A program made the position numbers and the translations under genes. Below are positions 19,995-29,809 of a DNA stretch of 64,000 bases, piece after piece; positions within the stretch are counted from its first letter, which is position 1, and each line of letters starts with the position of its first letter. The notes beneath the pieces were generated by a model. The model ran no database searches. It saw only the letters and a program-made list of their open reading frames with translations, and had not been told where the DNA came from. This stretch comes from Fonsecaea monophora (taxonomy: Eukaryota; Ascomycota; Eurotiomycetes; Chaetothyriales; Herpotrichiellaceae): NCBI RefSeq assembly GCF_001642475.1, contig NW_019174060.1, forward strand, positions 1 through 64,000, read 5' to 3'.

Positions 19995-21479
19995 ATGGCC
20001 ATCGCCACCGACATCCCCATCATCGACTTTACCCAGGCCACCTCGTCGCCGGAGGAGGTGGCTAGAGACTTGCTCAGAGCATGTACTGACTGGGGTGAGA
20101 GCCCGCAACCTGACCACCATGCACAAGGCAGTACTGGCCCCGGTACTCGTACGAGTAGTGGTACTTGGCCAACATATTGTGTGGTCTATACTTACTGATT
20201 GCTTCTTCCTTCTGTATCATCAACAACAGGCTTCTTCTATGTCAAAAACCATCCTATACCGCAAGAGGCCATTGACGGTATTTTTGACCTAGTAAGTATC
20301 TCTCCTTAACTTGGTCTTCTCTTGATGCAGACCAGTCTTCTTGTTACTTTTACTCTCCCTCAATCGATATAGATATGTAGGTGGACAGCGCAAGAACTCC
20401 TACCTCTTCGCTCGTCCAAGCTCTTGTTGTTAACTTATAGATGACCACAATCTTATTGACTATTCCATCACACTTACAAGATCATTGCAGGAGAGACGGT
20501 TCTTTGCTCAACCGCTGCCTGTCAAACTCGAAGCCCCCTACGTGGCATCGAAGAACGCCGGCTACAAACCCGCCAGCTCGTACGGGTGAGTGTATTTACT
20601 GGCGTTGCCCTCCCTTCCATTTTTCCCCCTTCTCTTGTGATAAGACAGAGCAAAATCACAATGGTGTGACCTGACGACCTCCCCAGAGCGGACGCCAGAT
20701 TCACCGATCCTCGCGAAGCCATCAGTATCAACAAGTGGCCGACGCCCGAGCACGCCGCCGCTGCACCCCTCCCTCCCATCCTCTCCGAGGCACGCCAACA
20801 GATCTTCTCCTTCCAGCACCAACATGTCCGTCTCTTCACGAAGCAGCTCCTCGAGCTCATCGCGTTGGCGCTCGACCTCCCTCCCACCACGTTCACGCAG
20901 TACCATGGATCGCAAAAGGAAAACTATGACAACTTCGAGCTGATGCATTACCCGCCCGTCACCACGCCCTCGTCGGACACTGTCGGAGGTGTGATTCCTA
21001 CAACATTTCGCATCTCGCCTCACACAGACTGGGGAACCCTGACTCTTCTCTTCCAGACCACCATTGGTGGTCTCGAAGTCCGCCCGCCCAAATATACTGC
21101 CCCAGACTTGTCGCTGGACACGGAGACGTGGACGCCAGCACCGGCTCTGCCCGACCTGATCCTCGTGAACATCGGCGACATGCTCGAGTTCTGGACCGCT
21201 GGCAAGTTAAAGAGCACTTGGCACCGCGTCGTCCCCACCGCCACGGAGGGCGGCTTGGATCGGTACACGTTTGCGTATTTCCTGCATCCGGACAAGGATG
21301 CCGTTCTGGTGCCTATGCAGGGCATGCAGAAGCAGGGTTGGGTGCCGAGATATGCCGGTGCAGGGAGGACGGCCGAGGAGCATATCCATGCTCGGATCGA
21401 GGGTGTTCATGGTAAGAATAAACTAAAAGGCGAAGATAAGGCCCTCGGCCTGTCAAACCACAAGGGAGTGAGTGCTTGA
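19995..21479 (+). CDS. 2-oxoglutarate/Fe(II) oxygenase (IPNS-like)
   Basis: Non-heme iron oxygenase of the isopenicillin N synthase-like fold; the substrate is unknown. Four exons are read: 19995-20094, 20230-20291, 20491-20585 and 20687-21479 (349 aa). All three introns are GT...AG and phases fit. The start MAIATDIPIIDF is the family's typical first strand. Exon 2 gives FFYVKNHPIPQEAID and exon 3 gives ERRFFAQPLPVK, both family landmarks. Iron ligands are His198 and Asp200 (SPHTDWG) and His265 (STWHRVVP); Arg278 in RYTFAYF should bind 2-oxoglutarate. The C-terminus is Lys-rich and could hide another short intron near 21410. Its neighbour is a nucleobase permease 2 kb away, but a link is only speculation. 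Confidence 0.9.
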
Positions 21480-21610
21480 AACTGGCGCGGCCGAGGTCGG
21501 ACGCGCGAGCATCAATGCACTCGAGTAAATTCTTGTAGTCAGAGCAACTGATGAAGGCCATGGGAGATCTGAAGTCAATAGCAAATATGCACAAAAGCAC
21601 TCGAGTTCCA

Positions 21611-22729
21611 TCACAACCTTGTGACCACGTAGTCGGAAGGGATGCTCAGAATCGAACCGTCGTCGAACCGGTAAGTTTTGAGATAGGGCTCAACGCAAGT
21701 TCGTATAAGCATATTCTGAATTTTGTCGATTCCTGATCCTATAAAAGATCGAATGCTTTGCCCAAGCCCAAAACTGGCCAACCATCCATGCATGTCTCCA
21801 TCCTGATGTTCTCCAGCCACTCCAACACAGGTACATGATATCTTGCCTCCAGTACTTGACTGCAGGGCTTTGTCAATCAGCCAGGTGAGAAACGCATCAC
21901 GAAGACGCTCTGTCCTAGCTCCTGCAGTGTTCGGGAACGCCGACCTCCTCTTGGTACGTCCGACCCAGGCGCGAACTTCCCAACGTCGGACCAGTCGCTC
22001 AGACCAACATCTCTTGACCAGTGTCTGGAACGCCTACTATGTCCAGGTCGAGCTTCTGCGTCTCGGTCTTGTAGATCAGACGCTGTCATCCTCGCATGAC
22101 TGGATTTCCTACGGTACGAAAGGATGTGGCTTTAGTGTAGCGTTGGGACTCTGGACAACCGGGTGTGTTTGGCATCGGTTTGTAAGCATTCCAGAACAGC
22201 CGTGTTGAAAACAGGCCTTGGGGAGGAAAAATCCTTCCGTCACTTCCACGACGTCTTCGATTTGCCTTGCTCCGGGAACATATGATGTATCCCTCCTCAT
22301 GCGCCGCTAAGCCGCATTCAATATCGATTAGTGAGACTGCTTCTGATGCAGCATGAGTGTCTCACTTGCACGCTCTTAACGTCCTTACCCCCGCAATCTC
22401 CTAAGACTTCTCGAAATGCCGTCGAGGTGGATATGCGGCCGCTTTGAGGTGAAACCCTTGCTCGATTTGGCATCCTTCCCTGCCTCCATTGCAGCACCTT
22501 GAAAGCATTCGATTTGTTTCGCTTGCCAGGACTGCCAGCGTTGCTGATTGTTGGAGCGTGCCTGCATTTGTTTGGTGAGTTTGGAATGCATCTCTGACGA
22601 CGAGCAGGCCAAGGTTGACGAAGTGGTGGTGCTTCGGAGAGTGTTGACCGAAGATAGGGAAGAAGAGTGCGGTCGGCCTGGGGTAGTCATGGCAGGTCTT
22701 TCGACACCGGTCGATGAGGGAGAAGACAT
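21611..22729 (-). CDS. Unrecognised multi-exon gene; terminal exon clear
   Basis: The last exon, about 22033-21611, is a 140-codon open frame with good coding character that has no internal ATG near its start. It follows an acceptor (CATAGTAG) and ends in SDYVVTRL. Its middle, including LRDAFLTWLIDKALQ and GKISCTCVGVAG, looks like folded protein. Upstream, 22729-22389 opens with MSSPSSTGVERP, is Ser/Thr-rich and ends at a good donor (GTAAGG). A possible middle exon lies at 22306-22113. The three pieces do not join in phase with the most obvious splice sites, so the true model differs in detail or the gene is damaged. I recognise no family. It may continue into the coding-like block at 23147-23923. 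Confidence 0.45.
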
Positions 22730-23146
22730 TATTTGTTGAAGTGTAGGTCTGGGGGGTCGATTGATAAAGTGTTGGCGTGTTATGTCGATCAGATATGTTG
22801 CGATAATCCTGGGACGCGAGATGCCTAGAATGAGTGAAATCTATCTTCACCACTGTGGGATAAGGAGGATTGTGTGCGGTCTGCTGAGGGACTCGGATAC
22901 CCAGATGGCTTCCACTTCGCTTCTATATCAATGATTGCAGAAAACATGGGGCTAAGGAGAAGGACAGCCGATTGATCCCAACGTGCTAACATCAATGTGA
23001 CTAGCCGAGTAAAGTCCCTACCTTGTAAATGGATCAAGGCCATTGACGCATGCAGGGCTAAATGATAACGTTGCAGCGTAGATTGTCAAGATATCACGCT
23101 TCCTCCACGTTTATCCACCCGAGCACGTTTGAGGCTGTGGCATAGG

Positions 23147-23923
23147 CTAAATGGGGTGTGGGATCTGTTTGGGCCATTGATACCAATCTCGGACGATCAT
23201 GTGAAAGAAAGGAAACTCGAGGATCGAGAGCGAGACGGACCCCATAAGCGAAACGCATGCTTGTATTTGACGTTCGGTCTTACCACCGGGCCAGTCAAGG
23301 GAAATTCTGGACCATACGCGGTTCTTGTACGAGTCAACGACTTCGCGAGTTAATTCCGAGGGCGGGCGTGACCTCATGCTCTGGTGAATGAAACCCTCCT
23401 GGTATTGGACCACGGGTATACCCAATCAGGAACTGTGAGATAATTCATGGTTGAGGGAATAAACGGGTGTGATTCCGCCATGTGAAGTTGTGAAGAAGAG
23501 ATTGACGACTTGATTGCCACTGGACAGCATATTAGAAAACGATGGGCCGGAGGTCGCATTCTCGCAAGCTCGTAGATAGTAGAGGAACTTGGCGGCCAAG
23601 GAGTTGATCAGTTGACGCCCTGTCGGTCTGTACAAACTGCGGAAACCACCTAGGATGAGACAGAAAGCCGTGCTGCGGAGTGTGTCCAAGACCAGATGAG
23701 CCTCGTCTTCCGGTTGCTGCCCAAGAAGGAGCAGAAGATTTTGAGGGTTTGCATCGTCATAGCAAATGTGATTTTCATGCTAGGGAGTCGAAAAGGAGGG
23801 GCTCGAGGCGGTGGTGAATGAGGCTGGCGACCGTTGCTGGGAGACGGGGGGGCGTTGAAGTGGGTTTGTGGTCGAGGGCCACGCAGGAACTAGTGTCAAC
23901 AGAAAGGAGCGTGCACGCGCCAT
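23147..23923 (-). pseudogene. Coding-like frame broken by two stops (pseudogene or exons)
   Basis: One minus-strand frame runs from an ATG at 23923 to a stop at 23147, about 259 codons, interrupted only by TAG at 23782-23780 and TGA at 23428-23426. The block from 23779 to 23429 (117 codons, containing LVLDTLRSTAFCLILGGF) looks genuinely coding. The block after the TGA (92 codons, ending DWYQWPKQIPHPI) is also protein-like. A pyrimidine-rich CCCTAG just before 23779 could be an intron acceptor, so the first stop may be intronic. Either this is a gene with introns I could not place, possibly the 5' part of the gene ending at 21611, or a decayed copy. The family is not recognised. Confidence 0.4.
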
Positions 23924-24086
23924 CTTTGCTTCAGGAGAGACCTGTGTTGTCTTCCACCTTCTTCAACACTGACCCCGAAACTATTTTCACGACTCAAACA
24001 CCAAGAATAAATTCAATTCAGCAAAGAGCAGTCGAAGCTTGTGAAAAGGAACACACTTCTTTGGGAGAACTCAGATTTGGAAGATG

Positions 24087-24263
24087 GTGAGTTCTTTCCT
24101 CCCATTCGCCCAGGAAGTTTCCGCAGAGGACCAGGGCGATCTCACCCCCCCCGGCATGCTTGACTAAACGCTCAATTGTCGTCCACCAACAAACAAAGAC
24201 ACGACACCATCTCATGAACTTTCTCCCTCTGCGTCTTCGCCCTCTATCTCTGTTTTCACGCAG
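24087..24263 (+). other. Probable 5' UTR intron of the myosin light chain gene
   Basis: AAGATG|GTGAGT at 24086/24087 and TTTTCACGCAG ending at 24263 give a 177-base intron, 11 bases before the start codon at 24275. If used, the spliced leader carries an extra upstream ATG (24084-24086) in a different frame. Confidence 0.5.
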
Positions 24264-24274
24264 AATTCTTCACA

Positions 24275-24775
24275 ATGGCTAATTCTCAATCATCTGCCGC
24301 ACAGACTTCTACCAACTACAAAGAGGCCTTCTCGCTGTATGACAAGCGTGGCAATGGTCGTGTTGCTCTCGAATCGCTCGGCGACCTGCTGCGCGCCTGC
24401 GGCCAAAATCCCACCCTCGCTGAGATCAGAGACCTAGAGAAACAAGTTGGGGGCGATTGTAAGAAAAATCAGGGCCACTTGATAGCAAACCAGGGGCTAA
24501 CATTTGCCACAGTTGACTTTGACTCCTTCAGCAAAGTGCTCAACCGACCTGGTGGCTTCCGAGATCCTGGCGAACCAGAAGAATACTGTCGTGGCTTCCA
24601 AGTGTTTGACAAGGACATGACTGGCTTTATTGGGGTGGGCCAACTGAGATACATTCTGACGAACTTGGGCGAGAAAATGAGTGACGAAGAGGTGGACGAG
24701 CTGCTGAAGGCCGTCGACACCAGTAGTGGGGAGATCAACTACATGGAACTTGTCCGAACGATCCTGGCCAACTAG
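24275..24775 (+). CDS. cdc4: EF-hand myosin essential light chain (Cdc4/Mlc1-like)
   Basis: Calmodulin-fold light chain expected to bind IQ motifs of type II and V myosins at the contractile ring. Exons 24275-24458 and 24513-24775 give 148 aa. The 54-base intron is in frame and stop-free, so an unspliced reading would add 18 residues that interrupt the VGGDFDFDSF region. Helix-loop-helix units are visible at FSLYDKRGNGRVALESLGDLL (loop degenerate), near DSFSKVL, at FQVFDKDMTGFIGVGQLRYIL, and at DELLKAVDTSSGEINYMEL. The loops lack several Ca-binding acids, as in essential light chains rather than calmodulin. The gene is tail-to-tail with the STEEP1-like gene, 198 bases away. Calmodulin itself is excluded by the poor loops. 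Confidence 0.85.
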   Translation: MANSQSSAAQTSTNYKEAFSLYDKRGNGRVALESLGDLLRACGQNPTLAEIRDLEKQVGGDCKKNQGHLIANQGLTFATVDFDSFSKVLNRPGGFRDPGEPEEYCRGFQVFDKDMTGFIGVGQLRYILTNLGEKMSDEEVDELLKAVDTSSGEINYMELVRTILAN

Positions 24776-24973
24776 GCACTTCCTTTTACGAGCGTATGGT
24801 TTTACGGGCATGGAATCCAGTGTATCGTTTTTGGTTGGCGCAGCAGTGGTCAGGATACCACCACCATTGTCCTGTTTCTCAGGCACAGCACCTGAGTGCA
24901 TTCTGGCAGAACTTATTGGTCTAGAGGGTATCTCAGATGCAAATAAACACACGAATTCTGCACAAACACGCAG

Positions 24974-25423
24974 TTATTTCTGCTCCGCCCAAGCTGGAGT
25001 CTGTGCTTGTTTCCCTTCCACCATATCTTGAGTACTGAGTAGTCCACCAGGCAGCAAATACACTGGCCTTGGATTCCCTTCTTGTTTCTCAAATTGACTG
25101 TCATCGAGATTGTATCCTAGTACTAACTTGCACCGAATGCATCTCAAGAGGGTTCTCTTCTCGAATCCGTCTTCTCTGCGGATCATGACTGGTCTTCGCT
25201 CTGGCGCCACGTTGAGAAGCACCGAAGTCGCGGGTTTGGATTCTAGCATCTCAAGGCTCTCCACTCGAGTAATGTCGACAGGCGGAGCTAGGATCAGAGC
25301 GCCATCTTGAACAGGCTCATTGCGACGAGGAAGGGAATTCAGGTCATGCGCGGTTGCGAGAACGAGGGTCGTGCATAGGCAGTGGTAGGTGCGAATAGGC
25401 GACAACGGCGATCTGTCGGCCAT
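24974..25423 (-). CDS. STEEP1/UPF0428 (CXorf56-like) protein
   Basis: Homologue of the eukaryotic STEEP1 (UPF0428) family; in animals it helps STING leave the ER, and fungal members have no known partner. The start at 25423 (MADRSPLSPIRTYHCLC) puts the family hallmark TYHCLC near residue 12; the longer ORF adds 31 residues without family character. The second Cys pair is in LLRCIRCKLVLGY, followed by a short tail. The 149-residue length is shorter than the animal protein (about 220 aa), mostly at the C-terminus. It is divergent from rad4 with 364 bases between starts, suggesting a shared promoter region. Confidence 0.85.
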   Translation of the reverse strand: MADRSPLSPIRTYHCLCTTLVLATAHDLNSLPRRNEPVQDGALILAPPVDITRVESLEMLESKPATSVLLNVAPERRPVMIRREDGFEKRTLLRCIRCKLVLGYNLDDSQFEKQEGNPRPVYLLPGGLLSTQDMVEGKQAQTPAWAEQK

Positions 25424-25787
25424 TGATCTCAAACTGGGGTTGAAGGCTGTAGGCGAGAGAGGAATATGTCCTTGACAGGGCGCGTCGTGAACGAAAGTGC
25501 TTGATGAGAGCTCCACGCGTAAGTCTTTCGTTCATGCCCCCCCGCAAAAAAAATCCCAGTGGATTGTTCCAGGCGCCATCTGCGCCGCGAGATCATCACT
25601 TTTCGCTTAAACCCTCTGGTGCCTCTGGAGACCTTAGCGACGTCACCATTTACCGCCCTGGGAAAGTCGCGCAAATCGCACCGGATGCTGCCTGCATCCT
25701 GTATGTTGGTGTCGGTGTTATCGTCTTTGGCCTCTTACCTTGTATGATCTAGAGCTGAGGCTCTGTGCTCTTCCAGGGTAGAATCCA
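25424..25787. promoter_or_regulatory. Bidirectional promoter region, STEEP1-like / rad4
   Basis: 364 bases between divergent start codons. No TATA box was recognised. A plus-strand ORF at 25501-25752 has no family features. Confidence 0.45.
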
Positions 25788-28700
25788 ATGCCACCATTCC
25801 TCCCGAGAAAGAGGCGATCCACGTCGCCACCGGCTCCCTCTCGAGAGACTCCTGTGAAGAAAGCACGCCTCGCAGATGTATTGGACGCCCAATCGAGAAA
25901 TTTTCCAGGGCTACAACGGACCGAGACGTTTTCTCTCGGGAGTGACGACTCCGAATCCTCTCTCAGTGACGTAGACAGCGAGCAGTTCGAAGACGTCCCA
26001 TCGAACCTCAGGCAGCCGTCGGCTTCGACTCATCATGATGAAAAGGAAGAGGACGAGGACGAAGATATAGAATGGGAAGACGCTGCAGGCTACGATCATG
26101 AGAAGGAGTTACCGGCCTATAAACCGCAGTCGGACGGTCCTATCGAGATAACTTTGCGCAGAGCGGACAATGAAGCCGACAACTGGATTGCGCAAGCGGC
26201 AAAAAAGCGCAAAGGTCCCTCGAAGCGCGAAAAGCAGGTCCGGGTTTGTACCCATCAACTACACGTGCAATTCCTACTATGGCACAACTCGATTCGGAAC
26301 AGCTGGGTCTCAGACAGGGAGGTTCAACAGATCCTCGTCCAACAGCTGCCTCCTCCGATCAAGAAGGAGGTCGAGAAGTGGAAGAGAGCCAGTGGGTTGA
26401 TATCTGTAGAGACAGAGGGAATTGGAGATTCTACAAAGGGTAGGGGCAAGAGACATGACAAACAGAGGGCTGGTGACCCGCGTGATGAAAGAGATTGGGG
26501 CAGACCAAGCAAACGTGTCGAGCAGGGCAAACCCGACATGAGCAATGGCGATCCACTAATCTCCCTTATGAAAGTCCTGGCTGCATATTGGAAGAAGAGG
26601 TTTGCCGTTACTGCTCCTGGTTTACGGAAGCGTGGCTACGGTACCCGGCAGAGCTTGAAGCAGACTATCCAATCTCAGCGCAACGACGAGCACAATCCTG
26701 AGGTACATGGAGAGCGAATCAGAAATATCCAGGAATTCCGTCAGCTCGCGAGGAAGTCTGAGGGCTCGAGGGACGTCGGCGCTCAACTGTTTACCGCACT
26801 GCTGAGAGGCTTAGGTATCGAGGCCAGGTTGGTAGCGAGTCTACAGCCTAGTGGCTTCGGTTGGACCAAGGCAGAACAAGCACTACCCAAAAAGGCCATC
26901 GAGGAGGTCGATTCCGATACTTCTCTTAACGATTCAGAGTCTGGAGACGCCAAATCGATATCGGAGATCACAAAGACTCCAGCACGACGGAAAGGCGGGC
27001 CTCGCAAACCAGTCAAGGTCGGTTCTGAGCTCGAAGACGACGACTCCTCAGTTGTGGACATCACCCCAACCATGCCCAAGAAACGACCTCAGAAATACGA
27101 CCGAGACAATCCCTTCCCCACCTACTGGACTGAGGCAATATCTCCTATAACACACAAAATCCTCCCTGTATCTCCACTCGTTCTTACGTCCCCGGTAGCA
27201 ACTACTCCCGAAACCCTTGCGACCTTCGAGCCCCGCGGCATCAAAGCCGAGAAGACAAAGACAGTGATGGCCTATGTCATTGCGTATTCTTCGGATGGCT
27301 CGGCGAAGGATGTGACTGTGCGATATCTGAAGAAAAGAATTTGGCCAGGCAAGACAAAAGGGTTTCGATTCCCTGTGGAGAAGATTCCTGTATACAACAA
27401 ACACGGCAAGGTCAAGAGATACGAGGACTACGACTGGTTCAAGCGCGTAATGAGTGGCTACGCTCGGCCTGACCCGATGAGAACAGCGGTCGACGACGTG
27501 GAAGATGCGACGGATCTTGTCCCTCAGCTCCCTGAGAAGAAGGACGGCGGTGGTCAAGAAGTCGACACTTTGCAGTCACTTAAGGCCTCCGCTGATTATG
27601 TGCTCGAACGGTTCCTCCGCCGTGAAGAAGCACTTCGACCCAACGCCAAACCGGTGCGCATCTTCGTTTCAGGAAAGGGCGACAACCAGAAGGAGGAGCC
27701 AGTGTTTCGCCGATCCGACGTTGAACGATGTTTGACAGCAGAGTCATGGCATAAAGAGGGCCGTCGTCCTTCAGCCGGGGAGGCTCCTTTGAAGCTAGTT
27801 CCGGTGCGGGCTGTCACGTTGACTCGTAAGCGGGAAGCAGAAGAACACGAACGACAAACTGGAGAGAAACAGATGCAGGGCCTGTACAGCTGGGATCAGA
27901 CTGAATACATCATCCCTCCTCCAATACAAAACGGGGTGATACCGAAGAACGCCTATGGAAACATAGATTGCTTTGTTCCTTCGATGGTGCCCAAAGGCGC
28001 CGTTCATATTCCTCTGAGAGGGACTGTGCGGATCTGTAAGAAGCTACAGGTTGACTTTGCTGAGGCAGTCACGGGCTTTGAATTCGGCAACAAGCGCGCA
28101 GTGCCCATATGCACCGGAGTGGTCGTCGCGAAGGAGAATGAGCGGGCTGTCAAAGAGGCATGGCACGAATTCAATGAGGAGCAGAGGAAAAAACAGGAGA
28201 AGAAGATAGAGTCGATGGTATTGGAGCTATGGAGAAAATTTGTTGTCGGGCTGAGGATCAGGGAGAGAGTGAGGGACACATACGGCGATCAGAATGCGGT
28301 TGATGAGCTGGCAGTGGGGAAGAGTCAAGACCAGCCGATCATGTTGGAAACTGACGACGAGGCTCCCATGGCGCATCGAGATTTACCTGAAACTCAGACC
28401 GCCGAGGACGACTTCGGTGAGGGAGGCGGGTTTCTTCTCGACTCCGACGAAGAGCAGCTGGTCGAAAGTGACCTCGAAGTGGTCCATCACCAAGACGCGC
28501 CGAAATCGCATGTCTCGGCTCACTCCATTTCCAAGGGGAAAGAACGAGCTTCAGACTATCAGTATCCGACCCCGTCTTCTGTCTCGCCGTTGAAACCCGC
28601 GCTTCGACGTCGACGACCTGGAAAGTCTATCCTCGATGAACCTGGAGGCAGTGAGCACGAGAGTTCAGGTTTATCAGCGCCTCCCAGCGACGATAGCGGA

Positions 28701-29231
28701 GACATGGAAGAGTTCGACCACGAATCCGGTATCGAAAGCAGGCTATACGATGTCGGCGATGCTGCTGATGATGATGACGAGGACGACTTGAGGGGCGAAG
28801 GAGAAGATGACGACGATAGTGATCACGATGACAAAACTTCGATTGACTCCGATTCGGACGACTATGTGCCCACGAGAGCTACCAAACGCAACTCCTCAGC
28901 GCCCAAACCTCGGGCTCAGGGAAATTCCACGGCCGCGTCTCAGCCATCCTCGCGGGGACGAACAAGAACAAGCACCAGGGCTGCCACAACGGTCATATCT
29001 AGTCCCACTCCGGACGACGACGGAGATGACAGCAAGTTTGAGTCTGACGCTGCCAACGACACAACAGCACGCCGGTCCAAGTCAAAGGGCGAACGAACCT
29101 CGCGGTCCAAGATCAAGCCAGACCTGGCGAAAGAAACCCGCTCGGCAGGTCGGCCTCGCACCCCCACCGCAGGAGGACGACGGTTGAGACGGGACAGCAC
29201 CAAGGTCACGAGCCCGTACTTCAATGCCTAG
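25788..29231 (+). CDS. rad4: Rad4/XPC DNA damage recognition protein
   Basis: Recognises helix-distorting lesions and starts global nucleotide excision repair, usually with Rad23. The intronless 1147-residue ORF has an acidic N-terminus (about residues 50-110), then the transglutaminase-like domain split by inserts (QFLLWHNSIRNSWVSD to GIEARLVASLQP, about 165-360). Next is PTYWTEAISP with the VMAYVIAYSSDGSAKDVTVRYL segment, then the BHD1-BHD3 beta-hairpin domains: YVLERFLRREEALR, GLYSWDQTEYIIPPPIQNG, and GNIDCFVPSMVPKGAVHIP, about 600-830. The tail after residue 900 is a long acidic/basic disordered region with KRNSS and RGRTRTSTR clusters. The gene is tail-to-tail with TDP1. Confidence 0.96.
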   Translation: MPPFLPRKRRSTSPPAPSRETPVKKARLADVLDAQSRNFPGLQRTETFSLGSDDSESSLSDVDSEQFEDVPSNLRQPSASTHHDEKEEDEDEDIEWEDAAGYDHEKELPAYKPQSDGPIEITLRRADNEADNWIAQAAKKRKGPSKREKQVRVCTHQLHVQFLLWHNSIRNSWVSDREVQQILVQQLPPPIKKEVEKWKRASGLISVETEGIGDSTKGRGKRHDKQRAGDPRDERDWGRPSKRVEQGKPDMSNGDPLISLMKVLAAYWKKRFAVTAPGLRKRGYGTRQSLKQTIQSQRNDEHNPEVHGERIRNIQEFRQLARKSEGSRDVGAQLFTALLRGLGIEARLVASLQPSGFGWTKAEQALPKKAIEEVDSDTSLNDSESGDAKSISEITKTPARRKGGPRKPVKVGSELEDDDSSVVDITPTMPKKRPQKYDRDNPFPTYWTEAISPITHKILPVSPLVLTSPVATTPETLATFEPRGIKAEKTKTVMAYVIAYSSDGSAKDVTVRYLKKRIWPGKTKGFRFPVEKIPVYNKHGKVKRYEDYDWFKRVMSGYARPDPMRTAVDDVEDATDLVPQLPEKKDGGGQEVDTLQSLKASADYVLERFLRREEALRPNAKPVRIFVSGKGDNQKEEPVFRRSDVERCLTAESWHKEGRRPSAGEAPLKLVPVRAVTLTRKREAEEHERQTGEKQMQGLYSWDQTEYIIPPPIQNGVIPKNAYGNIDCFVPSMVPKGAVHIPLRGTVRICKKLQVDFAEAVTGFEFGNKRAVPICTGVVVAKENERAVKEAWHEFNEEQRKKQEKKIESMVLELWRKFVVGLRIRERVRDTYGDQNAVDELAVGKSQDQPIMLETDDEAPMAHRDLPETQTAEDDFGEGGGFLLDSDEEQLVESDLEVVHHQDAPKSHVSAHSISKGKERASDYQYPTPSSVSPLKPALRRRRPGKSILDEPGGSEHESSGLSAPPSDDSGDMEEFDHESGIESRLYDVGDAADDDDEDDLRGEGEDDDDSDHDDKTSIDSDSDDYVPTRATKRNSSAPKPRAQGNSTAASQPSSRGRTRTSTRAATTVISSPTPDDDGDDSKFESDAANDTTARRSKSKGERTSRSKIKPDLAKETRSAGRPRTPTAGGRRLRRDSTKVTSPYFNA

Positions 29232-29809
29232 CCACCAAACCGGGTATCTACTGTATATACACGGTAACAGGAAACGTGGGGGACTGGCTGCTAGAACCCG
29301 AACAGATCAGCTGAGTGGCCAAGACCGGAATACACGCACGGAGACGACAAGGAACGAAGACTTCTCTATTATTATGATAAAAGTGTGGGATGTATATGAA
29401 TAGCTTGGACCCTTGGGGATTGTAGAATCTCCTGGGTGCAGGCTGTAGATATGAGGTACATTGACGTACATAGATGTACGAGTATGATGAGCCCAGTGAG
29501 ACGACCTTGATAGTAATCTCCAGAGTCCTTGCTGTCTTCTCCTCATTCCGCTGGCGTGGACATACAGAAGTCGTTGTAATGGATACATCATTATCACCAT
29601 TCGTCATGGCTTGTGGCCGCATCTGTGTTCCTCTCTCTCTTGACAACATCGTCCGTCACAGAGGTTGTGTCTCCCACCGAAGGAGGATAATCAATCTCAT
29701 TACTGTCCAAGGGACGGTTGTCGTGATGGTGTTGTTAGGGGTGGGACACGGGAAAGAGACTGCAAAACGGGTTTCAGAGAGATGGAGAGAGAGAGAGAGA
29801 GACGACAGC
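29232..29809. other. Convergent 3' region between rad4 and TDP1
   Basis: 578 bases between two convergent stops, probably both 3' untranslated regions. It contains a GA-dinucleotide run near 29783-29802. ORFs on both strands, including a 245-codon antisense frame at 29474-30211, lack family features. Confidence 0.5.

Noticed and set aside
15221..21479. Secondary-metabolite cluster
   Set aside because: No polyketide synthase, peptide synthetase, terpene cyclase or prenyltransferase is present; two permeases and one oxygenase are not enough.
21636..21670. tRNA-like GGTTCGATTC on the minus strand
   Set aside because: No matching acceptor stem or anticodon arm; the bases are part of the coding frame ending at 21611.
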